Shown one piece after another: positions 54,170-61,594 of a DNA stretch of 64,000 nucleotides (positions are counted from its first letter, which is position 1; every line of letters begins with the position of its first letter). The stretch is from NCBI RefSeq assembly GCF_014274465.1, contig NZ_CP060394.1, forward strand, positions 5,704,001 through 5,768,000, read 5' to 3'. The position numbers were made by a program, and so were the translations under genes. A model generated the notes under the pieces. The model saw only the letters and a list, made by a program, of their open reading frames with translations. It was not told the origin of the DNA and made no database searches. The DNA comes from Alloacidobacterium dinghuense (GTDB lineage Bacteria > Acidobacteriota > Terriglobia > Terriglobales > Acidobacteriaceae).

Positions 54170-55855
54170 ATGGCGCACGCAAGTTTTAATGGTTTGCGGG
54201 TCCTGTCGCTTGAGTCTCGCCGCGCGATCGAGGTTGCCAAACTAATTCGCACATACGACGGTGAGCCGCTGATAGTATCTGCCATGCGCGAGGTGCCGGC
54301 TTCGTCTCATAAGCAGGTCTTCGAGTTTGCGAACGGCCTTATGCACTCGGACTTTGACCTGGTTGTTTTTCTTACCGGCGTGGGCGTGCGCACGCTGTTG
54401 AACGTCGTCGAAACGAAATACGATCGTGAAGCGTTTCTCACTGCACTGCGCTCGGTTAAGGTAGCATGCCGTGGTCCGAAGCCATCGAGTGTCTTGAGAG
54501 AGCTGAATGTGCCAATCGTCGTTTCTGCGCCTGAGCCGTGTACCTGGCGCGAGATGTTGTCATGTCTTGATACTGAATTTGGCGACTCGTTAGGCCAATT
54601 CCGCGTAGCGGTGCAGGAATACGGCGCTTCTAATCCTGAGCTGCTCTCTGCTCTCACAGAAAGAAGCAAGGAAGTCATAAAAGTCCCTGTATATCAGTGG
54701 GCGCTACCCGATGATCTGCAGCCACTGCGTGAATGCGTGCTCGGGATTGCAAATGGAAGTGTCGATGTCGTGCTGTTTATGACGGCTGTCCAGGTGATTC
54801 ACCTCTTCCAGGTAGCCGAGCAGATGAATTATGTCAACGAGCTACGTCAGGGACTTGAGGCTGTTGCTGTGCTCTCAATCGGACCAACGACCACAGAAGA
54901 GTTGCGACACTATGGCGTTACGCCTGATTTCGAGCCCTCACGCCCTAAGATGGGCTTCCTGGTAAATGAGGCAGCGCAATATGCAGGCCGCTTGCTGGAT
55001 GAGAAGCGCAGCAAAATGCTGAACCTCGGTCCGCGCGGGGGCGTAGCGGCGGCCACAACAGCGCGCGATGTTGAAGAGCAACCTGCGCCAGTTAAACGTG
55101 TAGCGCCATCCACGCCGGCCATGGCGGGCTTTCGCGACGGTCTTGCAGCCTTCGACTTTCTCCATGAAATCAGTAGCCGCTTTGCTTCCGCGGATTCTTT
55201 TCACGTTGTCCTGAACCGTATCGTCGACTTTGTCTCAACTCTCATTCCTTGCGATTCATGTTTTATCTATGTTCTGGAACAGGACAAGTTACTGCTACGC
55301 GCCTCCAAAAATCCGCATGCGGATGTGGTCGATCATCTGGGAGTAAAGATCGGCCAGGGCATCACCGGCTGGGTGGCACAGCACCGTGAACCCGTTGCTA
55401 TTGCTTCCAACGCAGCGAACGACCCGCGTTTCCAGGTGTTCCGCAACCTGCCCGAGGATCATTTTGAGGCGATTCTCTGTGTTCCGATACTCTGTGCGAG
55501 CAAAATTGTCGGTGTTATCACGCTGCAACATCGCAAGCCTTATGATCACAAGCAGCAAGAGGTCAGGCTGCTTTCCATGATTGGCTTTCTCGTTGGAGCA
55601 GAAATAGAGCGCGCACGGCTTGAAGATAAGAATGTGGAGCTTTCTGACCGGCTTGAAACCCGCATCGCTGTAGACAGAGCGAAAGGCATTTTGCAACGCG
55701 ATCTTGCGATTGATGAGAGCGAAGCATACCGCATGATGCAAAGAGAAAGCCGGCAACGCCGCAAATCAATGCGTGAAATCGCGGAAGCCGTCCTGCTCAG
55801 CGATGAGCTTAAGACCGTGCGCGGGACCATTGAACAAAAGCAGCATAAGGGTTAG
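54170..55855 (+). CDS. HemD-like domain fused to GAF and ANTAR domains (probable RNA-binding regulator)
   Basis: A 561-residue fusion. Residues 1-280 resemble uroporphyrinogen-III synthase (LRVLSLESRRAIEVAKLIRT, DLVVFLTGVGVRTLL, VACRGPKPSSVLRELNV, VDVVLFMTAVQVIHL). Residues 328-480 are a GAF domain (SFHVVLNRIVDFVSTLIP, GITGWVAQHREPVAIASNA). Residues 490-550 are an ANTAR domain (RIAVDRAKGILQRDLAIDES, EAYRMMQRESRQRRKSMREI). ANTAR domains bind paired hairpins in leader RNAs and antiterminate, as NasR does in nitrate operons. The ATG follows GGAGG at 6 bases. Divergent from nirA, it is likely a nitrate-cluster regulator, not a housekeeping HemD. Confidence 0.88.
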   Translation: MAHASFNGLRVLSLESRRAIEVAKLIRTYDGEPLIVSAMREVPASSHKQVFEFANGLMHSDFDLVVFLTGVGVRTLLNVVETKYDREAFLTALRSVKVACRGPKPSSVLRELNVPIVVSAPEPCTWREMLSCLDTEFGDSLGQFRVAVQEYGASNPELLSALTERSKEVIKVPVYQWALPDDLQPLRECVLGIANGSVDVVLFMTAVQVIHLFQVAEQMNYVNELRQGLEAVAVLSIGPTTTEELRHYGVTPDFEPSRPKMGFLVNEAAQYAGRLLDEKRSKMLNLGPRGGVAAATTARDVEEQPAPVKRVAPSTPAMAGFRDGLAAFDFLHEISSRFASADSFHVVLNRIVDFVSTLIPCDSCFIYVLEQDKLLLRASKNPHADVVDHLGVKIGQGITGWVAQHREPVAIASNAANDPRFQVFRNLPEDHFEAILCVPILCASKIVGVITLQHRKPYDHKQQEVRLLSMIGFLVGAEIERARLEDKNVELSDRLETRIAVDRAKGILQRDLAIDESEAYRMMQRESRQRRKSMREIAEAVLLSDELKTVRGTIEQKQHKG

Positions 55856-56488
55856 AAAACAGTGGCATCTATCCCCCCTAAAATTCATTAGATCCAACAA
55901 AGAAACCCGCACTGACGGCATCTGCTTTAGCTCAAGCTTAGCTCGGATTTAGTTCACTGAGGCAAGTTCGGGATTGCCGGTCGTCCCAATCGACTTCAGA
56001 CTCTCGACAGGAAGAGCAATTTGCCTATTTTTTGAGTGGACGGTTGAACATCACAACAGAAGAGTGTTTTTCATGTGGCGTACGACCCGATTCCAAGACG
56101 TCGCGGATGATTGCTTCTCCATTGAGTTGAGACGAGAACCCTCAGCCTGCATATCTTATGCTTTCCTTGCCTACAGAGCAGGTCGCGACTATATCCGGTC
56201 TCCTGAACGAGTGGCGGCTACTCGGGGAGTAGCGATGTGCCTGCAGTCAGGTGTTGCAAATCGCCGATGCTCATTTCGCGCAGAGTCAGGCTTGGGAACG
56301 TGCTTTGGCTGATCGCGGCAGTAGGCGGGGTCAGACGGTCAGGGCAAGTGTATCGGCCACCCTCGCACTCATTCGCGCGTTTCACTCGTGCATTGACGAC
56401 TAGAGGTCCCTTTGTGTCTGATCGAGTTAGGATAGGCGCATCGGCTGGGTGTTCCTTCACATAAAACAAGTACCTATTGGGGAATCCC
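55856..56488. other. Intergenic region, no convincing gene
   Basis: A plus-strand frame at about 56158-56403 reads coding-like (MLSLPTEQVATISGLLNEW, then a stop, then VLQIADAHFAQSQAWERALA) and could be a decayed gene; I cannot assign it. A 112-codon open frame in another phase at 55974-56312 has no ribosome site or motif. The region before 56489 should hold the promoter of the next gene. Confidence 0.35.
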
Positions 56489-56528
56489 ATGCGGAAGAAT
56501 CGTTTCAAACTCATCGCTTTGGTCTTTC

Positions 56529-57200
56529 TTGTTCAGCTTGGCCTGCCTGGGGCAACCGGCAGCGGCGCAGGCAGAGAAGGCTCCGTATCCGGCCATGGCT
56601 CCTGTAGATGAGTATTTGATTGCCGACGAGAATACTGAAATCGCGCTGGCCCGCAGTGCTGCTCCGGCATCCATTTCAAACGGAGCCGAGGTGATGGTCC
56701 TGGGACGGAAGGGATTCACGACCGCAGTAAAAGGCACGAATGGCTTTCTCTGCGTAGTGGAGCGGTCATGGGGCGCCACCACCGACGCTCCGGAATTCTG
56801 GAATCCCAAAATCCGCTCCCCCATTTGCTTTAATCCGCAGGCCGCACGAACGTTTGCGCGCATCTTCCTGATGAAGACCAAACTGGTGCTGGAAGGAAAA
56901 TCGAAAGCGGAGATCGTGGCGGCGACCGCTTCGGCACTGGATAAGAAGGAACTGCCCGCGCTGGAGCCCGGAGCGATGTGCTACATGATGTCGAAGCAGC
57001 AGTACTTAAACGACCAGGGCGTGAGTTGGCACCCTCATTTGATATTTTTTGTCTCGGGCGACGCGGCGAAAAGCTGGGGAGCCGATCTGCCGGGTTCGCC
57101 GATTATGGCTGCGGATGACCCTCAGGAACGGACCACGATCCTCATGGTCTGGGTCGGCAAGTGGTCCGATGGGTCGCCTGCTCCGCCGATGGAACACTAA
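56529..57200 (+). CDS. Small exported protein with a likely frameshift in the signal peptide
   Basis: The conserved body begins EKAPYPAMAPVDEYLIADEN and includes LCVVERSWGATTDAPEFWNP, MCYMMSKQQYLNDQGVSWHP and GADLPGSPIMAADDPQERTT, a family of unknown function seen in Acidobacteria. In this frame the only start is a TTG giving a very short leader (FSLACLGQPAAAQA). A well-placed ATG at 56489 with GGGGAA upstream encodes a proper signal N-region (RKNRFKLIALVFL) in another frame and then stops at about 56612. A single-base indel near 56525-56560 would join the two, so this is a recent mutation or a sequence error. Confidence 0.65.
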   Translation: MFSLACLGQPAAAQAEKAPYPAMAPVDEYLIADENTEIALARSAAPASISNGAEVMVLGRKGFTTAVKGTNGFLCVVERSWGATTDAPEFWNPKIRSPICFNPQAARTFARIFLMKTKLVLEGKSKAEIVAATASALDKKELPALEPGAMCYMMSKQQYLNDQGVSWHPHLIFFVSGDAAKSWGADLPGSPIMAADDPQERTTILMVWVGKWSDGSPAPPMEH

Positions 57201-57279
57201 CGCCGCGTCAATCATTGACGAGGGCGGCGCACATCTGGCCCGCTAAAGCTTACGGGCCGGTGTCAATGAGCGCATCGCT

Positions 57280-57528
57280 ATGTTAGCAACAATTGAGGGT
57301 TCAAGTTGCGGAAGGTCCCTGGACCCTAACCCGATTGCTCGCAGAGACGTGCTGGGCGAGTTAATGGCGGTGCTGGCAGATGAGGAACGCACGGTGCTTT
57401 TCTGGTCGCACAACACGCTTGAGGTCGAACAGATTTCCGTTCAGATCACGTTTATTGATCGGGGGCGAATCCTGGAGTTATCCCAGGAACAAAGTATTTT
57501 ACCGATATCAGGCCGCCGACGTATCTAG
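57280..57528 (+). pseudogene. Fragment of an ABC transporter ATP-binding subunit
   Basis: The stretch LDPNPIARRDVLGELMAVLA, EERTVLFWSHNTLEVEQISV, FIDRGRIL matches the region after Walker B of ABC-2-type ATPases, with the D-loop (LDP) and H-loop (SH). Walker A, signature motif and Walker B are missing upstream, so it is a remnant of about a quarter of the gene. No partner permease is near. Confidence 0.7.
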
Positions 57529-57697
57529 CAACTGAGGGGTCGAGGACTGTCGAGTCCATAAACGAGAAATCGTCGGAGCAGGCAAGCTGTATAACCGGCG
57601 ACGCCGGGAAATCGGTTGACGGCTAGCCGCGTACTTGACTGGCGAACTGATAGAAGCTTATTTCCTAATCTGACGAGTGGGCCTGGAAGCCATATAG

Positions 57698-58092
57698 ACA
57701 CGCGCGTGGCAGCACAAGGGCAGATTCGAATTTTGGGATCTCCGGAAGCTCCCGGACAGCTGGCATTGGCGTCTCGGTGTCGGCCTTTCCACCGAGATCG
57801 GTTACCAGCGTCCTCATTACTCGACCGACACCTGGACGTGGGAGATCCGTCCTATCGTGGACAAGACAATAGGACGCTGGTACTTCGCCGTGAACCCTGC
57901 GCTGGAACGATCGTTTCACGGGCAGAGCGTCAATCGAGGCGTGGGATTCGGGCCGAATGCCACTGGGAGATCAACTTCGGTGTCGGCGTAGGACCGATCT
58001 CAGCCACCGATCATCTGATCGTAGAGGGCATTGTGGGCAGACGCTTCGACTGGACGCATCATCGTGCGGGCAGTCCCGAGATCACACAGTGA
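57698..58092 (+). pseudogene. Remnant of an outer-membrane-type protein gene with internal deletion
   Basis: One frame (57698 to about 57960) reads [60 protein letters not shown]. It then changes frame, and the other frame (to 58092) gives [31 protein letters not shown] and ends before mbfA. Both parts look like one conserved barrel-type protein missing its middle. An internal deletion with frameshift is the simplest reading. Family identity is from memory and would need a search. Confidence 0.6.
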
Positions 58093-58103
58093 AAGGGAGC
58101 ACC

Positions 58104-59060
58104 ATGAAGAATTTCAATGAGTTGTCGGAACGCGAGATTCTCGCGCTGGCCATTTCTTTGGAAGAAGAGGACGAGCGCGTGTATGCAGACTTCTTCGAAG
58201 GGCTGCGCGAGAATTATGCCGGATCCGCTGCCGTCTTCGACAGCATGCGACATGAAGAGTCGGAGCATCGCCGTCGTCTGATCGAACTCTATCGGCAGAA
58301 GTTTGGCGAGCACATCCCGCTGATTCGCCGCCAGGACGTGAAAGGATTCGTCCAGCGCACGCCGGTGTGGCTGGTGCGTCCGTTGGGGTTGGACACGGTT
58401 CGCAAGCAGGCAAGCGCTATCGAAGTCGAAACGCGCAGGTTCTATGAACGGGCTGCGGCCCGAGCCCAGGATGCCAGCATCCGCCAGCTTCTCGATGATC
58501 TCGCGCAGGAGGAGCGCACGCATGAAGATCGCGCCCAGGAGCTAACGGAAGAAAAGCTGCGTCCAGACGTGAAAGAAGATGAGGACAAGGCACGCCGACG
58601 GCTGTTTGTGCTGCAAATCGTGCAGCCCGGCCTGGCTGGACTGATGGATGGCTCCGTTTCGACTTTGGCCCCGGTCTTTGCGGCGGCCTTGGCCACGAAG
58701 AACAGCTGGGATGCCTTCCTGGTCGGGCTGGCTGCATCGCTGGGAGCAGGCATCAGCATGGGCTTTGCGGAGGCGTTGTCCGATGACGGAAGTCTTACCG
58801 GACGCGGACACCCGTGGGTACGCGGGCTAATTTGCGGTGCCATGACAACGCTGGGGGGCATCGGTCACACCCTCCCGTTCCTTGTCCCGGAGTTTCGGAT
58901 CGCCTTGGGGATTGCAATGGCCGTCGTGCTCGTCGAACTCGGGGTCATCACATGGGTGCGACACCGATTCATGGATACTCCGGTGTTTTCGGCAGCTCTG
59001 CAGGTGGGACTCGGCGGAGCGCTTGTGTTCATCACGGGCATCCTTATAGGAAGGTCGTAG
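58104..59060 (+). CDS. mbfA: Membrane-bound ferritin, rubrerythrin-VIT1 fusion
   Basis: A 318-residue MbfA-type protein. Residues 1-145 are a ferritin-like di-iron domain with repeated Glu and ExxH sites ([48 protein letters not shown]). Residues 160-318 are a VIT1/CCC1-like domain with five helices ([37 protein letters not shown]). MbfA exports iron and protects against peroxide stress. The ATG at [10 protein letters not shown] has AAAGGGAG upstream; the longer frame runs into the pseudogene. Followed by metal-transport genes. Confidence 0.93.
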   Translation: MKNFNELSEREILALAISLEEEDERVYADFFEGLRENYAGSAAVFDSMRHEESEHRRRLIELYRQKFGEHIPLIRRQDVKGFVQRTPVWLVRPLGLDTVRKQASAIEVETRRFYERAAARAQDASIRQLLDDLAQEERTHEDRAQELTEEKLRPDVKEDEDKARRRLFVLQIVQPGLAGLMDGSVSTLAPVFAAALATKNSWDAFLVGLAASLGAGISMGFAEALSDDGSLTGRGHPWVRGLICGAMTTLGGIGHTLPFLVPEFRIALGIAMAVVLVELGVITWVRHRFMDTPVFSAALQVGLGGALVFITGILIGRS

Positions 59061-59087
59061 AGTGTCATAGGAAGGTCGTAGAGTGTC
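59046..59087. repeat. Perfect 21-bp tandem duplication at the end of mbfA
   Basis: ATAGGAAGGTCGTAGAGTGTC occurs twice head to tail without mismatch. The stop codon of mbfA is in the first copy, so the protein is unaffected. Confidence 0.95.
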
Positions 59088-59253
59088 GAATCAAGAATGC
59101 TGTTCGCCTGTTGATAAAACTTCTGATCCAGGGCTGAAGTCGAGTAATTTTGCCACGAGCCGGGAACGTTTGCGTCGATCTGTCCCCGAATGCGTTTTAT
59201 ACGATCAACCAGCTTTTGCTTTCGTTATCCGGATGCGCCTGATTCTCCTTGAC

Positions 59254-59270
59254 TATACCCTAGGGGGATA
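59254..59270. promoter_or_regulatory. CsoR/RcnR-like imperfect palindrome
   Basis: TATACCCTAGGGGGATA, with C- and G-tracts around a central TAG and AT ends, resembles operators of the CsoR/RcnR/FrmR repressor family. It overlaps a possible TTGACT -35 element (59249). No CsoR-family gene is in the window. Confidence 0.35.
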
Positions 59271-59558
59271 TGGTACAAAAAGAGAGGCGGGGATTGCGAT
59301 CCGCGCCGGAGAAGCAAAAAACAACTTTATGAGCAAAGAATCCGCACAAGAACCTCCAAGTACTGGAAGCTCTTCCTTGTGTTGCGATGAGCGCTCAGAA
59401 AGCCGCCCCTAGCCTCGCTTTGGACGATTCTCTCTCGCTCATCACAGCATGCGACCTGTGATTTGAGCGCGTGAGCCAGCGGTCACTAGAACCCAGGCTC
59501 ACCCCTCCCGAACCGATGATTCGTGCTGCCGTTCCGTTCCGCGCCACTGGCGTCGGAC

Positions 59559-59581
59559 GCGGTCGCGCCTGCACGGACCGC
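59559..59581 (+). promoter_or_regulatory. Leader hairpin next to the small-gene ribosome site
   Basis: GCGGTC and GACCGC form a 6-bp stem with an 11-base loop ending 3 bases before AAAGGAGG. A GCGCC/GGCGT hairpin (59541-59553) precedes it. Could influence translation start of the metal-module genes; no known riboswitch was recognised. Confidence 0.3.
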
Positions 59582-59594
59582 CAAAGGAGGAACC

Positions 59595-59774
59595 ATGAAT
59601 AACATCCTTTTGACGAGCCGGAAGACCGCTCGTATGACTTGTGCCTGGGTACCAACGGGCGATCCGAAGATGCCTCTTGCTTGCGTCTGGACAGATGCAG
59701 AGCCTTCACTAGTGACCTCTACAGCGCAGTCCTCCCAAACTGATGAAGCAGGGGGATTGCGTCTGTGCGCATAG
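59595..59774 (+). CDS. 59-residue small protein coupled to the Nramp-like gene
   Basis: MNNILLTSRKTARMTCAWVP leads into TGDPKMPLACVWTDAEP and ends GGLRLCA. Three Cys and a conserved-looking TGDPKMPLACVW segment suggest a metal-related or regulatory peptide. It has the best ribosome site in the region (AAAGGAGG, 4 bases) and its end overlaps the start of the transporter by 10 bases, so its translation may control the transporter. No family known to me with certainty; the strong start and overlap support it as real. Confidence 0.6.
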   Translation: MNNILLTSRKTARMTCAWVPTGDPKMPLACVWTDAEPSLVTSTAQSSQTDEAGGLRLCA

Positions 59775-61078
59775 AGGAAGCAGACCTCGAAGTTGCGGCG
59801 AGGCCACCAGCCCGTGGCCTCGTCGTTCCTCGTAGCTGGCAGAAACATCTGCTCTCGTTCCTAATGGTCTTTGGACCGGGCCTGATCGTGATGGAAGCGG
59901 ACAACGACGCGGGAGCTGTTTCCACTTATATGCAGGCGGGCGGCCAGTATGGTTTGCACCTACTCTGGCTGCTTGTGGTGTTGCTGCCCATCTGCTACTT
60001 CGTACAGGAAATGGTGGCCCGGTTAGGAATCGCAACCGGCAAGGGCCACGCCGCCATGATCTATGAGCGCTTTGGCACGTGGTGGGGACGCTTCTCGCTC
60101 ATCGATCTGCTGGTAGTCAACTTCCTAACGCTGATCACCGAGTTTGCGGCGATCTCCCTGGCACTCAGCGCGCTGGGAATCAACCCATACATATCGGTGC
60201 CGGTGTCGGCGTTGGGACTCACACTCATGGTCGTCACCGGAAGCTATCTTCGCTGGGAACGTATCGTCATAGCACTCTGTCTGATGGATCTAACCTGGTT
60301 CGCGCTGGCCTATGTCGTGCATCCCGACTGGTCAGCAGTTTCCCGCTCGATTGTGAACCCCGGAATTCCCACAGGTGGAATTACCAGCAGCCTCGTCTTT
60401 CTTGTAATTGCGATTGTGGGTACGACCATCGCACCATGGCAACTCTTCTTCCAGCAAAGTTGCGTGGCGGAAAAGCGGCTGCGCTTCGCAGACTTGAAGT
60501 TGGCGCGGCTCGATACACTCATCGGCGCAACCTTCACCGTGTTTGTGGCAGGCGCCATGATGCTGGTCGGCAACTATGGCTTTCAGCACAAAGTTGTCTT
60601 TCAAGACCCTGCTCAGCTTGCTCTCGCACTCGGTCCGCTTGCAGGAAAGTTCGTGCGTAACGGGGTGCTGTTGCTGATGGTCAATGCTGCCGTGCTGGGA
60701 ACGACGGCCATCTCTCTGGCCAGCGCGTGGGCATACGGCGAAGTGAAGGGCTGGGAACACTCTCTTCACAAGAAACTGTGGGAAGCGCCTGGCTTCTACG
60801 CAACGTATATCGCCTGCGTCGGTGCGGCTGCGGCAATTGTCTTGATTCCGCATGTACCGCTGCAACTGGTCATTATCAGCGTGCAGGTTTTCGCGGGACT
60901 GATTCTTCCCTCCGCCATTATTTTTCTTCAGCTCCTGCTCAATGATCACGCGTTGCTCGGTGATCGCTGGGTCAACCGCCCCTGGAACAACTGGATCAAC
61001 TGGACGATCATCGCTGTCCTCTTTGCTCTGTCGCTGCTGCTGGCTGCACAGGTAATGCTTCCCAACCTATTCAAGTAA
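59765..61078 (+). CDS. Nramp-related divalent metal transporter with non-canonical metal site
   Basis: A 437-residue, about 11-helix protein of the Nramp/SLC11 superfamily. Helix 1 reads FGPGLIVMEADNDAGAVSTY; the usual DPGN is replaced so that Asp48 is kept but Pro and Asn are lost. Helix 6 reads IVGTTIAPWQLFFQQS where MPHN is usual, so the metal-binding Met and His are lost. This resembles Nramp-related carriers that can move Mg2+ or other ions, so Mn2+/Fe2+ specificity should not be assumed. The GTG start has GGGGGA 9 bases upstream and overlaps the small gene. Confidence 0.88.
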   Translation: MRIEEADLEVAARPPARGLVVPRSWQKHLLSFLMVFGPGLIVMEADNDAGAVSTYMQAGGQYGLHLLWLLVVLLPICYFVQEMVARLGIATGKGHAAMIYERFGTWWGRFSLIDLLVVNFLTLITEFAAISLALSALGINPYISVPVSALGLTLMVVTGSYLRWERIVIALCLMDLTWFALAYVVHPDWSAVSRSIVNPGIPTGGITSSLVFLVIAIVGTTIAPWQLFFQQSCVAEKRLRFADLKLARLDTLIGATFTVFVAGAMMLVGNYGFQHKVVFQDPAQLALALGPLAGKFVRNGVLLLMVNAAVLGTTAISLASAWAYGEVKGWEHSLHKKLWEAPGFYATYIACVGAAAAIVLIPHVPLQLVIISVQVFAGLILPSAIIFLQLLLNDHALLGDRWVNRPWNNWINWTIIAVLFALSLLLAAQVMLPNLFK

Positions 61079-61094
61079 GTGCGAGAGGTGATTG

Positions 61095-61322
61095 ATGACA
61101 ACCATGCAGAGTTCGTATAAACCGCAGCGCTACAACGTTGTCCACCCACTCCAAGACGTGCCCGAGCAGAAGTGTTCAAGCGAAGGTCTTGGCCAGATTG
61201 CGATAACGCCAAGCGTTCGCCTGTCCCTCAGGGTTCTGCGCGGCTACCTGATGCTGATGACCGTAATGTTGCTCTATCACGTGCTTGATCTCGCTGGCGC
61301 GCTCAAGCACTTCAAGCTCTAA
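61095..61322 (+). CDS. 75-residue single-helix membrane peptide
   Basis: MTTMQSSYKPQRYNVVHPLQ is a polar lead, followed by RLSLRVLRGYLMLMTVMLLY as a membrane helix near residues 45-68, ending ALKHFKL. It starts 16 bases after the transporter stop with GAGAGG upstream, and is probably cotranscribed. It may be a small accessory subunit of the transporter, by position only. Confidence 0.6.
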   Translation: MTTMQSSYKPQRYNVVHPLQDVPEQKCSSEGLGQIAITPSVRLSLRVLRGYLMLMTVMLLYHVLDLAGALKHFKL

Positions 61323-61360
61323 GAAACGAGGCACTCGATGGAAGAACCCGAAATAAACGA

Positions 61361-61379
61361 GCCTCCGCGAGCCGGAGGC
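61361..61379 (+). terminator. Hairpin downstream of the metal module
   Basis: GCCTCCG, loop CGAGC, CGGAGGC: a perfect 7-bp stem 38 bases after the small membrane gene. No T-run follows, so terminator function is uncertain. Confidence 0.3.
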
Positions 61380-61594
61380 AATCTCCGGTAGACCACGCCA
61401 GCTCAGGCAACTCTGTCTCCGGGAGAACCACAGCACAAGAGCGAGCTCATTTCTGTAACGAGCTCCCAGCAATAGACAGCATTCGCAACTCACGGCGAAT
61501 GCACGAGTCCACTGGCGGACCATATGAGAGGTCTGCCCAGAACACTCGTGGTGTGTCCGCTCAACCGACCAGACACGCTACATCGGAGACGACC

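Larger units (their letters stand above)
59061..59594. other. Intergenic region between mbfA and the small metal-module gene
   Basis: No convincing full gene. Contains a CsoR-like palindrome, a 27-codon frame at 59329-59412 (MSKESAQEPPSTGSSSLCCD) without a clear ribosome site, and GC-rich hairpin-forming sequence toward the right end. It should contain the promoter and leader of the next genes. Confidence 0.4.

Noticed and set aside
55974-56312. 112-codon open frame
   Set aside because: No start signal or domain; Arg/Cys/Ser-rich translation typical of a non-coding frame in GC-rich DNA.
59083-59412. 109-codon frame starting at GTG in the tandem repeat
   Set aside because: Start lies in the duplicated stretch without a ribosome site and the translation shows no family features.
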